A DNA stretch of 31,466 nucleotides from Chara braunii (GCA_003427395.1 BFEA01000105.1:1953127-1984592), one strand, 5' to 3'. Counted from the first letter of the stretch, positions 1 through 9,635 are shown. The notes: generated by a model not told the origin, from the sequence alone. Program-made: numbers and translations.

Positions 1-651
1 GGAGGGTCCCGCGCTGCCCCCGTGCGGTGCTGGACCGATGCGCCCGACAGCGGAGCGGTGGTCCGGAGATAGCAAGGCTTCCAGATATTGCAGCATTTGC
101 AACCGCGCATTCACTACGGTATCTGCAGGCCACCGGGCCAGTTTGGAGGTGAACAGATCTTGATAGTACTTGGCAGCGGAATCGGTGACCGCGTACGGGT
201 TAGTTGCTTCCGGTTGGTCAACATCCAGTGGATGTTTCAGCGAAATTATGGTGGCTTGTTTCGCTCTCGTCCTGGCCTTTTGGAAAAAGGTTTTTGCCAT
301 GGTCCCGTCTGTATGGACACGCTTGATTCTGGTCTGTATTCTCCATGTCTCTGCCTGGGCATCAAGATATTCTTAAAGGCGGTCTCTTGCCTGTTGCAAG
401 TTATCATATGTGTGGTTGTCCAAGGGGGTCGAAGATAGGTTGTCGTCCCATTTTTCTAATGTGTTGAGGAGGTCCTCGATGACCGCTTTTCGTTCCCTCG
501 CTCTTTTGATAGAGTATTTTTTCACTCTATCTCTCAGTTGGGACACTCCTTGATTAAACCATTCGACCGTTAAAGCGTCGTCCCGTTTATTGGACCGCCA
601 GAACTCCCAGTAGTCCTTGACACAGCGTTGAAAATACGGCTGTTTGATGAG
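1..651 (-). pseudogene. LINE ORF2 linker between endonuclease and RT, broken
   Basis: Reading leftwards from the endonuclease, the minus strand keeps coding-like text after a TAG near 650. It gives a stretch with KDYWEFWRSNKR, then RVKKYSIKRARERKAVIEDL, then after a frame change near 430 and a TAA near 395 a stretch with TFFQKARTRAKQATIISL and KYYQDLFTSK. This is the arginine/lysine-rich helical linker typical of LINE ORF2 between endonuclease and RT. It has at least two stops and one frameshift. The RT block expected next is beyond base 1. Confidence 0.65.
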
Positions 652-1804
652 CTATCTGTTGAGTTCGAAGAAATTGGGACCTCTTTTGAAAGGGGGGTGT
701 GAGACAAGGCCAATGGCGATCATCTTGTGATCAAAGGATCGCGAGGGGCTAAAGGGGAGTATGCAGGCTTCTATGAGCGGGCCAGCCAAGTCCTTGGAGA
801 GGAGCATCAGATCGATTCTAGAGTTTGAGAGGTTGTCGGCCCCTCGGGACTTGATACATGTGAATGCCTGTTTCGTGGGGTGTATGGTTCTGTACGAATC
901 CAGCAACTGCAATTCGGCCAGCAGTTGATTGAAGATCAGTGTGTCCAAACCGTGGGGCTGTGGCGACTGTCCTAACCCGCCCGGCTGTGTCTGGGATCTT
1001 CTGTCGATCGCGGGTTCCGGAGCGAGGTTAAAGTCACCCGCCACAATGAGCGGAGAGTCCGTGGGGAGCACTCGCAAGAGTTGGAGGAAAAATTATGCGC
1101 GTTCGGATACTCATAAGGCAAATATCTTCATCTTCCCACTTAGCTTTTAAGAGCAACCATCTACCCCCCTCTTCGTCTCTGAGGATTTGATATGGCTTGA
1201 GTCTTGATGTGGGGGAAAGCCAGATAGAGATCCCGACCGAGTGATAATGCTTGGTGTGAGCGTGGTAGGCTTGGTACAGCCAGATCTGTTGCGCTTTAAC
1301 CAGGTGTGCTGGGTTGTCCAGAAAATGAGTTTCCTGGATGCAGACAGCATCGGGCCAATAGTTGGCATCGTAGGAGCGGATCATATCCCATATCGCTTGG
1401 GTCTTCTGCTGTGTCGTGGTGGCGAGACCGTTCACATTTAGTGATCGCATGTCCAAGTCAGCATTTTTAAGCGTTTTTTCCCACGGCGGCAGCTTTCTCA
1501 TGGGGGGAGGTGGAATGGGAGGTGGGGGCTCTTGTATGTGAACAGGGATGTGGGGTGGCGGGTGCTGCGGGGGGAGTCCAAGGTTGCGGCTAGCGGAGGG
1601 GGCGGGGGGTAGGGCGGCCGGGCAGGGCGGGGAATGGCAGGGGGGGTCGGCGGTTACATCCTGTGCACTCGTCATGGTATGGTGTGTGTGGTTGTGGTCG
1701 TTCCGTAATTCACGCCTTGGTGACTCACTCATGGTGATGTGTGGTGGAGGAAAGCCCGACAAGCAGCCCTTGGGACAAGATAAGGCCCAAAATGTGTCTG
1801 ACAT
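652..1804 (-). pseudogene. LINE ORF2 endonuclease domain (AP-endonuclease family), frameshifted
   Basis: The product would nick genomic DNA to prime reverse transcription. A first frame (1804 down to 1034, 256 aa) has a proline-rich leader of about 110 residues, then SLNVNGL (residues 121-127) and QETH (157-160), the Asn and Glu motifs of the family. A second frame (1077 down to 652) continues with GDFNLAP (14-20), SRID (86-89) and FDH (115-117), covering the remaining catalytic positions. The two frames join near 1080-1110, where the text equivalent to the usual 'Y-A-P-N' strand is garbled; a small indel explains the switch. All recognisable catalytic residues are still present, so the lesion is the frameshift rather than loss of the active site. 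The first ATG at 1804 is the earliest in frame, but the true start is uncertain. Confidence 0.8.
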
Positions 1805-1916
1805 GATGGGACTGCCATATCTGGGTGGTCCTCAGTCTTGTGATCGGGAGCTGCCAGAGGTCGTCTGCAGTGAACCACGCCGTGGTTGCCTGGATAAGAT
1901 CACTATTGTGTGACGG

Positions 1917-3235
1917 TTATGTGGGCAGGCTGAGCAGCACTGTATGGATCTGGGGTGGGAAGGGGAGCCCTTGGGGGCGTGACATGTAGGAGAGGATATC
2001 ATCTTCAGACATGTCCCAGATGCTGTGGAGGTGAGCGACTATCAGTTGAAGATCAGGTTTGCCCTTCCAACCCATGAAGGCGACCCCCGTCGGTAGTTTA
2101 CGGTATTGCGGTTCAACTTTGAGGAGCCCTATGGTTGGCTGTCCATGGGGATTGCGGCGGGTTGCCAAGATCAGCAGCACATTGTCTTTGAGATTTGAAA
2201 GATTCCACAACTCCTGTCTACCCACCCAATCCTTCATTCTCCCCCTTGTGGACATTTTTGGGGACTTGTGCTGCTCCTGGTCATCCCGGGGGACCCAGTT
2301 GGCCGGCCCGTTGATACCCCCGCCGTCATCATCCTTGTCTTCTTCCTCACACGAGGAGAGGAGGTCAATCGGGTGTAATGGGCATTGGCTTAGGTGTTGG
2401 ATGAGCGGCTCCCCCTCCTGTCGGACTGCGTTTTGCCTGTGGGGGAAGAACTCCATTTTTGCAAGGAGGTGTTTCAGGGGGGGCTGCCGATCGTTCACTT
2501 CATAGTCCAATTTGTAGATAGAGCGTCCCGGGGTCTGGTCCAGTGTCGACAGTTCTGTCGGTCGCGAATTGAACAGTCCATTCCTGATAACTTTGTCAGG
2601 AATCCCTCTCGCTAGGGTAACAATGTAAGGCCAATCTATGTCCCCACAGTCCGGGAATGAATCGACAGTTTCTAGCATAGGGGGGCACGCAGCAATCATG
2701 TCTGCTATCTGTAATCCCTCCAGGGCTAGCATTCTCCAAGGGAGGCTTGGTCTAGCAAGGAGCTTTAAGATCCATTTAGTTTGCAGTGCTTTTATTTGGG
2801 TGGGTGGGTGGGTGGGTATAGGACACCAAGTCCACCCTGACTTTTTTTTCCTGGTGACATATTGCCAAGCCACCTTAGTTATGAAGTGTTGCTTGGAGGC
2901 ATCTCTGGTCTAGAGGTATGTTGCAACTTTATTTTGGATGTCCTTTAACATGGAGTGATCTGGGGTCAAAAACGCCGCCACGTACCACATCATTGCAAAA
3001 ATTGAGGAGTTTAGCACCAGGGTACTAGTACCATGTAGGGAAGTGTGAACTCTCCCTCAAGAGCTTATAGCTTATTGGTCATTTTGGCTAGTAGATTGGT
3101 GACCATTTTCGTTGCTGCACCTCGTTTTGACATTTGGATTCCTAGTAGAACCCTCAACAGGTCCTTAGGATCAGTCCATGACATTCCTTCGGGTGTGTTT
3201 GGGGGTGGGTCTATGCTGCCGTCCGTTAGCCACCA
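1917..3235 (-). pseudogene. LINE ORF2 post-RT (thumb and connection) region
   Basis: The longest open part (2873 down to 1917, 318 aa) aligns by eye with the regions after the RT of the better copies here. It has VAWQYVT...PPTQIKALQTKWILKL...PWRMLAL, matching RVAWDSV...DPPTQFQTL...PWVPLAL in the 25-27 kb copy. Its final stretch RPQGLPFPP matches SPIGTLPFDP there. The frame between 3235 and 2874 is interrupted by several stops but still reads LLRVLLGIQMSKRGA, the expected linker. The domain stops about 80 residues before the zinc finger should begin, at the junction with LINE copy 1. The acidic insert EEEDKDDDGGG at mid-protein is not seen in the other copies. Confidence 0.65.
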
Positions 3236-4440
3236 TCATGCTGTTTCCTGCCAGTGGATACGCATTTCAGAGGCTAGTTGATAAGCGTGCATGGCTCGGG
3301 TGAGGGCCTCAAAGGAGGAATTTAAGGCTCTGGTTAACACTATTAGATCATTCACAAACAAGATTGTAGGAGGTATGTAGTGAGGGTTATTAGGGTCTTC
3401 TGAGGAGCTTACGAGTCTTTGTATCGATGAGTCTTTCCTAAGGAAGGAGGCTATTGATTCCATTATGAGTAGGAATATTGGCGCAGCAGGAGGATCAATT
3501 TGTTTCACCGACCTAGACATCATATACGGTTACCGAGGCCTTCCTCCTTCGTGTCGCCACAAAGTTCCGACTATATCATCATCCCAAGCAGGGATGTCTT
3601 GCGTGTAGTTGTTGAGGGGCGCAGCGCATGTACGGTTCCAAGATGTGCTCGTTTACTTGTACACTCGCATGCGCATCGTTGTAGACCCCCATCTTTTTCA
3701 TGCATTGTTGTTGAAAGTTCCAATGAACTTGGTCGTAAGCCTTTTCGAAGTCGAAGAAAAGAATTGTTGCGTTCATCTTCTTGTCTCTGATGTATCTTAC
3801 CGATTCCGCTAATGTCATTACACTGTCTACGATGAATCTCCTTGGGATAAAGCCTAAGTGGTCTATGTGAAAACATGTTTTGGCGATTTTCCTTATTCTG
3901 TTAGCTAGAAGTTGTGCTAGGATCTTATATGCTACTGTTATCATGGCGATGAACCTATAATTCTTGATGTCTAGATGTATGGACTCCTTTCTTGTATAGG
4001 AGCGTGACTATTCCTGTGGTGAAGAACTTACGTGACCGTTTTTTTTACCAGACTGATCTTACAAAGTTGCAATAGTCGTTTCCTAATAACTCCCAATATT
4101 TTTGCTAATTTTCTTTGGAAAGGTCGTCCTGACTGGGGGTCTTCCCTGTCTTCATGGAGTCTAGTGTCTCCTTAATCTCTTTGTTCGTGATTGGTTCATC
4201 CAGCTGGTCGGCTAGTTTGTCCAGGTTTTATTGCCATTCCTTAATCCTTGCCCGTAATCTTAGACCTTTTGCTTTCCATGCATCCCAGTTACTTAATTCT
4301 GCTATGGCTTTGGATAATGAGTCTTGAAGTTCGTAGATTGTCACTTCAGGGTTACTTATGATATTGACTTTCGCTCAAGTTCCTTTATGCAGTGGTTTCT
4401 TCCGACTCCCAGCATTTAGAGGCTATGGAAACAACTTTAG
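3236..4440 (-). pseudogene. LINE reverse transcriptase palm domain, multiply broken
   Basis: Pieces in order on the minus strand: a linker with NWDAWKAKGLRLRARIKEW; ITNKEIKETLDSMKTGK (about 4190-4140); a block equivalent to the usual PG-DG-RT entry (TPSQDDLSKE) followed by in-frame stops; TLLYKKG; then NYRFIAMITVAYKILAQLL; GFIPRRF; and motif A, LFFDFEKAYDQVHW, with its catalytic Asp intact (about 3735). After a frameshift, motif B is degraded (KQIDPPAAPIFLLIMES) and motif C reads FVNDL where FADDL is expected, so one catalytic Asp has become Asn. It cannot make a working polymerase. Confidence 0.75.
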
Positions 4441-4470
4441 ATAGATTAGCCACCTATGCAAAAGTGTTTT

Positions 4471-4472
<2 letters not shown>

Positions 4473-4516
<44 letters not shown>

Positions 4517-4635
4517 NTTAAACGGGCCCAGTGCCCAAGGCTGATATTACCAATGAAAACTGCTTGAGGCCGGGGGCCTCACAGTCTACCCGGAGTGGAC
4601 GAAACGAACTTGCTGAGAACCGGGCTCAGCGTCCC
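4473..4635 (-). mobile_element. SINE-like repeat, diverged type, with poly(A) tail
   Basis: Minus-strand repeat whose 3' end is the poly(A) seen as poly-T at 4473-4516. Its 5' head is GGGAC followed by the 19-nt stem-loop at 4612-4630, in the same arrangement as the repeats at 9483, 11710, 12019 and 24541. The stem here is GCTGAG/CTCAGC instead of GCTGGA/TCCAGC, so two adjacent base pairs have changed together. The body differs strongly from the other types, although its last bases (GGGCCCGTTTAA before the A-run) resemble the type B tail. No pol III boxes were recognised. Confidence 0.6.
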
Positions 4636-4640
4636 TCATA

Positions 4641-4712
4641 TGTTGATGAAAATGATCATGATAGTAATGCTAATGATATTGATGCTAATGATGATGTTGA
4701 TTCGTGCTCATA
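4641..4712. repeat. GAT/AAT-rich simple repeat
   Basis: An impure trinucleotide stretch built from gat, aat and gct triplets. It opens a short frame rich in Asp and Asn, which I read as simple sequence rather than a gene. Confidence 0.6.
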
Positions 4713-4859
4713 TGAATTGTAATAAGTTATTTATAACAACTAATTTGGCTTCCTAAACCTAAGGTAACTCCTAGTCTTCCTTGTACCAGGACATACTTAC
4801 TCAGAGACAATACCAACCAAACCAAAGTCACCCATAGCTGATCTCTTCTCGCCACTAAG

Positions 4860-6000
4860 CAGCCCCCCCCGGTTCACCACTGGCTTACCTTCCTCCCTCG
4901 GCAAACCCCAGATCTCTCTACCAGACCTCGTACTCCTGCAATTTGCAGGTTACAGGGCAACGCCCCAACTCCGTCCACCGTCGTTCTGGCATCGGCAAAC
5001 CAGGGGCATAGAACAGAACAACTCTGCGGATATCAGTCCGGGTTCGACCTTCTCTGAACTCCTATACCCCGGATATGAGCGAAAACTAAATGCTACCAAA
5101 GATCCAGAAAACCATAAAACTTAATATGACGTAATTGAGGCATGGGAATCAACCGCCGAAATCCTAAAAAATGCTCCAACACCTTGAACTCTCTAAACAA
5201 CCCTTCCAAAGCTCCTTAAGGTTGTCTCCCTCCCTGCCGAGCTCTTCCAGGCCTCACGCCCTCAGTGCCTGCTAGGTTACAGGGCGACACAACTCACCCC
5301 AGCTCCGGCTAGGTCCCCGCAGCAACCCTTGGTTGTCCCGTAAGATGCCCACCCCAAAGCATCCCCAGTCACTCTACCTGGCCTCACGCTCCTGCATCAC
5401 CAGGTCACAGGGGAGCGCCCCAGCACCGGCCAGCGTCGTTCTGCAATCGAACAACCTCATATCACAGAGTATAACAACCTAAAAAAAAACTAGGAAAAAA
5501 TAATAGAAGTCCAGGATCCTAAACATTCTCAGGTCCTTCCGACGGTCGAAGACTTTTCAAAACTTTCCTCTTAAAATAGGATGAAAGAAAAAAAAAAAGG
5601 TCGAAACTAAAATACCAACTATCCTGAAATCCCCTCCTCAACAAAAGAGTCGTCGGTCTCGACTTTCAGTCCTCGAACCAGAGCTCACTTGGTCTCATAA
5701 CTCCCTCTGCTAGGGTAACAGGGCACCACAACCCTTCCCAATACCGACCAACCTAGTTCTGTCGGACAGGAAGTGCCTTCCTCCCTCGACAATTCCCATA
5801 GCGACAAACCCCTAAACAGGTTACAGGGTCAAAACCCCGGCGCCGCCTACGTTGGACGATCTGGTTATTCCTTCCCCCCTCGGCATAACTCCATGGGCCT
5901 CAAGCTCCCCCTGGGTCACAGAGCCAAACTCCAGCACCGGCCCATGTCGTCCCAACCTCGTCCTCCTGACCTACTCACCTTTACCAACCTCCTTCCTCTG
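4860..6000. repeat. Degenerate tandem array, period about 100 bp
   Basis: The word GGTTACAGGGC or a close variant recurs at about 4946, 5272, 5404, 5713, 5820 and 5917. It is usually preceded by a CCTCCCTCG / CCTCACGCTCC segment and followed by CCCCAGC(A/T)CCGGCCA and CGTCGTTCTG. The distances (about 326, 132, 309, 107 and 97) are near multiples of 100-110, as if intermediate units have decayed. The area is C-rich on the plus strand and has no credible reading frame. I do not recognise the family. Confidence 0.55.
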
Positions 6001-6140
6001 TTTGAAGGCCCCCTTTCCTCCTTCCAACATCCCCCTTTTAATTCCCCCCCCCTCCTTCCTTTTTGAATTAACAGGGCCAACACCTAATCCGAATCACAGA
6101 TAAAAAATCAGAAACAATATTAAGAATCCTTCCGGAACTT

Positions 6141-6200
6141 CTTTGAGAATTAAAATTCATCTTTGAGAATTAAAATTTATCTTTGAGAATTAAAATTTCA
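6141..6200. repeat. Three exact-length 20-bp tandem repeats
   Basis: CTTTGAGAATTAAAATTCAT and two near-identical copies follow head to tail at 6141, 6161 and 6181. Shortly after, at 6274-6306, a 12-bp unit (GATCGTAGTTTG) repeats almost three times. Confidence 0.85.
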
Positions 6201-6226
6201 AGATGAAATTAAGAACTTAGCCAGGA

Positions 6227-6358
6227 TGTCCAAATATTTGATTAACAAATATCAGGAACAAGAAAGTGATTTTGATCGTAGTTTGGATCGTAGTTTGGAT
6301 CGTAGTGAAAGACATAGAACATCATTATTTACGAAATTATCTGAGATGTCCAACACCT
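6227..6358 (+). CDS. Possible small ORF of 43 aa, unrecognised
   Basis: ATG to TGA with a hydrophilic product that includes a repeated Leu-Asp-Arg-Ser unit encoded by the 12-bp tandem repeat at 6274-6306. It begins MSKYLINKYQEQ and ends EMSNT. Nothing in the neighbourhood supports expression, and no family is recognised. It could be an exon remnant or chance. The stretch from 6360 to 6950 holds nothing I can identify. Confidence 0.15.
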
Positions 6359-6949
6359 GACTTGCGATTGTGTAGAATCAGAAATTTTATAGAGACTTTT
6401 ATAAAAAAATTATTTCGAGTGAGTCTTTAGAAGAATACTTTTGAAGATAACTACGTAGGCCACTAAAACAAGCAACGTTCTCGTGAATTAGAATGAAATA
6501 GGATTTTCACAAAAAACACGAAAATCCCGTTGTGCAATATCGGAGCATATCACAAGAGTACGGAATTATCAAAATACCCACGAAGAGTCATCAACAAAAC
6601 CAACGAGACCATGTTGATCGTCAAGCATCATAACAATCAAAATCATACCAGATGCTCAACCTAGAAAAATGACCGAATTAGGGGCTCAGATGTGAGATTA
6701 CAGCTAATAAGACGACGCAGACGAGAACTAATGTGTTTCGATGGGTATGCTGTGATGACTTTGGGTATTATTGGGTACGACGATGTTCATGAGACGACGC
6801 AGTGATTCTGCCTTCTTCCTCAACTATAGGTAAGTTCACGGTAAGTTTACAGTTATGGTGGTTCGAACCTCCTGTGGCGACTTGTCAACGGGCTTGGCGA
6901 GGGGGTGCCACACTGTTTTCGATTCCCTGTAGAAATCGAAGATGGTCGT

Positions 6950-7441
6950 TTATGCCTTTGGAGTTAGTGTCGCTTTGAGCCTTGAACTAGCAGTGGGAGG
7001 AAGTGAACTCTTCCTTCCCCAAAGGTGCAGGGGTAGGGTTTGAAGGGTGGGAGGTAAGTGGAAGGAAGGTGGTTGAGGCAGAAGGGAGAAGGTTCTTTGT
7101 TTCAAGTCGACGAAGAAAACTTCACCCATCTCCACTCGGGCAGTCAAAGCTTCCTCCTCCTCGCCGCTGGCATGCAGCATCTCTGCTGCTTTCAAAATAA
7201 AGCGATCTTTACCCGGCTTCCCTGATCTGTTAATGTCCCCGACAAACAAAGAAAACATAGCGAACGTCCACTGCGCCTGCATCTGGACGTAATGACCGTA
7301 GAGATACGGAAAATCGAAATCACACGCCATATTCGCCTTACTCCCACGCTCGTCGATACACCACCGCGGGAGTGCTTCCACCGGCTGTCGATAGGGAAGA
7401 GGTTGCGCGTATAAAGAGAAAGTTTCTTCTGATAGAAGGAA
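6950..7441 (-). CDS. Candidate coding stretch, unrecognised (possible exon or pseudogene)
   Basis: An open minus-strand frame from about 7441 to 6950. The middle part looks protein-like: a segment containing DFDFPYLYGHYVQMQAQW, then FAMFSLFVGDINRSGKPG, then KDRFILKAAEMLHASGEEEE and ARVEMGEVFF. The last 50 residues are low-complexity Pro/Ser/Leu and look like non-coding read-through, so the real exon may end near 7095. There is no in-frame ATG at its 5' end; the first in-frame Met is internal (MACDFDF). I know no family with this pattern. It may belong with the candidate stretch at 7624-7842 as parts of one broken or spliced gene. Confidence 0.3.
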   Translation of the reverse strand, partial: FLLSEETFSLYAQPLPYRQPVEALPRWCIDERGSKANMACDFDFPYLYGHYVQMQAQWTFAMFSLFVGDINRSGKPGKDRFILKAAEMLHASGEEEEALTARVEMGEVFFVDLKQRTFSLLPQPPSFHLPPTLQTLPLHLWGRKSSLPPTASSRLKATLTPKA

Positions 7442-7623
7442 GGATCACCCAATAGAGCGAGAAGGCTTCCACGACTAGAGAGAGAAAAGGGTTGCGCCGC
7501 TAGAAAGAGAGAAGGCTTCAAGCCATCATACGAGCATGCCCAGCTTGAGACAGAGAAAAAAGCTGCCTTGCTTCAAAGCTCCGCCAAAAGCCTCGCATCG
7601 CCCCTTCCATCATACGAGCACGC

Positions 7624-7842
7624 CTAACTTGCGTATTCAGCGCGACGCGCCGCAACCTTGCTCTCCTTCACGAGTGAGATCGTGCGCCGAGAGTTGCCAA
7701 TCACCATCGTTGCACCATCATCGCGCAGTCGCAGCTCACCGTCTGTGTGAAAGCGCCAGTTGAACCGGGCGCAGCGCTCCCGGTAGCGCTGCTCCGCCCG
7801 TAGGACACAAGAACTCCTCAAAGCCCAGATCACAGTGCGCAA
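7624..7842 (-). CDS. Candidate coding stretch, unrecognised
   Basis: Minus-strand frame of 72 aa with a plausible core (RAEQRYRERCARFNWRF, then HTDGELRLRDDGATMVIGN). It could be an upstream exon of the stretch at 6950-7441. The interval between them (about 7440-7620) contains two diverged copies of a GCTCGTATGATGG segment and no clear splice sites. Function unknown. No family motif is visible. Confidence 0.2.
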   Translation of the reverse strand: MRTVIWALRSSCVLRAEQRYRERCARFNWRFHTDGELRLRDDGATMVIGNSRRTISLVKESKVAARRAEYAS

Positions 7843-8317
7843 GGATCAGAATAGGGAGATAACAGATGTCATAGTCAATCTGTAGTAGCTAACCAAGGCT
7901 AGAACGCAAAAACGTCCACATTAGCCACGTTACAGGCCAAAGTTCCCTACCGGTGGAACACAAAACACCAGGATCGAGAAGTTGTTGTTAACAAATCCTG
8001 GACCCTCATCACACTAGCTAAGCCTTGAGAAAATGTACTTCTTGCCAACATCTTTGACGACATACCCCTCAACCCCCACATCTTGGGCCCTAGGAAGGAA
8101 TATATAGGAGCGTTAACACTCCGCGTGGTCGCAGCCGGCAGGGCCCGGCTGCCCTCCACGCGATCGGGCGCCCACGTGGGCTGATGGGGGTAGTTTGAGC
8201 CACGCGTCTTGCCCCACATTCGCGGTGACGCTGACGTGGAAGCCCCGTCAGAAGTGGGATTGACAGGGGAGCGTGGGAGTTCGTCGGCGCGGATTTCGTG
8301 GCGGTTCTTACGTGCAG

Positions 8318-8650
8318 ATGGCTTCAATGGGAGACAAGCAGCGAGGAGCCGGCGAGTGGATCTCACCCATTCGAGCAGCTCATTGTCGTTTACAGGTGAT
8401 GGTAGATGCATTGCGCTCACAATTGGGAGCTCGATTTGAGGCTCATGGGGGGGCAGCTTCATCGAACCCGCCGTTTCGGGAAGTGATGAGGAACATGATG
8501 CAGATCATCTGGGAGTTGGAGGAGGATGGTCTTATGAATGGTCAACAGGAGGAGACTTTGAAGCGGTGTTGCTACGACATCTTCGAGGAGGGGCAAGATG
8601 TGTACGCATCGCTGAAGGAGGAGTGGTACTTGCACTTTGAGACAGAATGA
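8318..8650 (+). CDS. Candidate small protein, about 110 aa, unrecognised
   Basis: The frame is open from 8273, but the ATG at 8318 (MASMGDKQRGAG) gives the cleaner start. The product has a basic N-terminus, then amphipathic helical segments (LQVMVDALRSQLGARFEAH; FREVMRNMMQIIWELEEDG) and an acidic C-terminal half containing LKRCCYDIFEEGQDV. It ends at a TGA at 8648. Codon composition looks more gene-like than the surroundings. The next frame overlaps its end by a few bases and continues an acidic, Ser-rich sequence to 8852, which suggests either a frameshifted longer gene or a spliced one. I recognise no domain. Confidence 0.35.
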   Translation: MASMGDKQRGAGEWISPIRAAHCRLQVMVDALRSQLGARFEAHGGAASSNPPFREVMRNMMQIIWELEEDGLMNGQQEETLKRCCYDIFEEGQDVYASLKEEWYLHFETE

Positions 8651-8852
8651 AGATAATACTGACGTGAGCATCATCAGCTGTGAGTCAGACGAGATCGGGG
8701 AGGGCCAAGCTCGAGGTGATGGCAGCTCTAGCCGCGGGCCAACACTGCATGAGTCATTAGGGCCTGCAAACGTGATGTTTGGTGGTTTCTTGTCAGGTGG
8801 CGAGGACAGGAAGTGCCGAGGGAAGCGGCGCTATGGATTTCATTGTATGTGA
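8637..8852 (+). CDS. Possible frameshifted continuation of the 8318 gene
   Basis: This 71-aa frame starts just before the stop of the preceding frame and reads an acidic, low-hydrophobicity sequence (NEDNTDVSIISCESDEIGEG) followed by a Gly/Ser/Arg-rich tail. Its composition fits a disordered C-terminal region of the upstream protein, joined by one indel or a small intron near 8640. Alone it has no support as a gene. Confidence 0.2.
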   Translation: MRQNEDNTDVSIISCESDEIGEGQARGDGSSSRGPTLHESLGPANVMFGGFLSGGEDRKCRGKRRYGFHCM

Positions 8853-8967
8853 CTTGTTTGGGTTTCGCCACGTGGCCTTTAGGTTTTAGCTTTTAGTGAG
8901 GCCTGCTCAGATTGCACTTTCTACTCATGGCGATGTATGGTTTTTGGGTTGTTGATAAGTATTTCTG

Positions 8968-9482
8968 GGTAGGGTATGAATTCATGCATGGGTGGGCAGT
9001 CAATCCCCTCATTGAGGGTAATCAATGCTGTTCACTGGTTATACATATGTGCCTCCGTTGCCGCTCGGACGAATTTGTGCGTTTAAATCGGGTGGCCACG
9101 TGGCATGCCTATATGATTTCGAGTTTGCTAAGCTACCCGGGGGGTCATATCCCGGTGGTAAAAATACTAGGATTCGCCACGTGGCAAGCAAGGAGGTGCA
9201 GTGGGGGTTCCGCGGTTCTGCTACGTCTGCGTCTCTACTGATAGTTTCCCTATTTGGATTGTCTCCTCCCCTCCTCACGGTGCTGCAGGATTTGACTACA
9301 CGATGGGGTTTCAAAGTAGGGATATGATCTTACAGAGTGATGGGCAGCCGTTCCCTCGGTTGAGGGTAATTGATGCTGCTCATTAGGCTAACGTTGCATG
9401 CCAGCGTGTCGGCGCATAAGCTTTTCTCGCCTTCAAGTAGGATGGACACGTGGCATGTTCATATGATTTCAGATTGTTCATA
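8968..9482 (+). repeat. Direct tandem duplication, offset about 349 bp
   Basis: The segment at about 8968-9133 (with TTGAGGGTAATCAATGCTG and GGCCACGTGGCATGCC) recurs in diverged form at about 9316-9482 (TTGAGGGTAATTGATGCTG, GGACACGTGGCATGTTC). Both copies end in ATATGATTTC. A perfect or near-perfect CCACGTGG-type palindrome occurs at about 8868, 9095, 9176 and 9447. The second copy ends exactly where a SINE-like repeat begins (9483). Confidence 0.6.
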
Positions 9483-9603
9483 GGGACGCTGGACCCGTTT
9501 TCCAGCTGGTGTTGCTCCCCACCAATAGAAGGAGCCTCCCCGAGCTTGCTAGAGGCGTCTGCTCTTATCAGCGCCCCTAGCATTCACTCGGGCTGTTTCT
9601 TGT

Positions 9604-9635
<32 letters not shown>
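9483..9635 (+). mobile_element. SINE-like repeat, type B, complete with poly(A)
   Basis: Starts GGGACGCTGGACCCG, carries the 19-nt stem-loop at 9488-9506, then the shared head text TGCTCCCCACCAATAGA-GGAG, then the type B body (GTCTGCTCTTATCAGC, CTAGCATTCACTCGGGCTG) and an A-run of about 28 at 9608-9635. Minus-strand copies exist at 11710-11851, and a shorter plus-strand copy lies at 30412-30535. I found no obvious target duplication. No tRNA-type internal promoter was recognised. Confidence 0.75.

Larger units (their letters stand above)
1..1804 (-). mobile_element. LINE-type retrotransposon copy 1, 5' half, truncated by the window edge
   Basis: This minus-strand element starts near 1804-1916 and runs off the left edge at base 1. 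It carries the amino end of a LINE ORF2: a proline-rich leader, an endonuclease domain and the linker towards the reverse transcriptase. The RT itself would lie outside the window. At its 5' side it directly abuts a different LINE (1917-4440) in the same orientation. That element stops in its post-RT region before any zinc finger, so copy 1 may have inserted into it. Several frameshifts and stops show that it is dead. The frame between about 1895 and 1730 is also fairly open and could be the end of an ORF1, but I see no diagnostic motif there. Confidence 0.8.
1917..4440 (-). mobile_element. LINE-type retrotransposon copy 2, RT and post-RT portion, decayed
   Basis: This minus-strand relic reads from a pre-RT linker at about 4440 through the RT palm (about 4190-3236) to the post-RT region ending at 1917. 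It lacks both the endonuclease and the zinc finger. The 5' side stops next to a SINE-like repeat with a poly(A) run (4473-4635), and the 3' side stops at the start of LINE copy 1. Many stops and frameshifts make it older than the copies at 12-14 kb and 24-27 kb. A run of five GGGT units at about 2798-2817 (CCCA in the coding sense) sits at the frame junction. Confidence 0.75.

Noticed and set aside
1548-1913. Gly/Arg-rich plus-strand frame
   Set aside because: Antisense to the proline-rich leader of the LINE endonuclease; explained by the real minus-strand frame.
2059-2505. 148-aa plus-strand frame
   Set aside because: Shadow of the LINE post-RT frame on the minus strand; no motif of its own.
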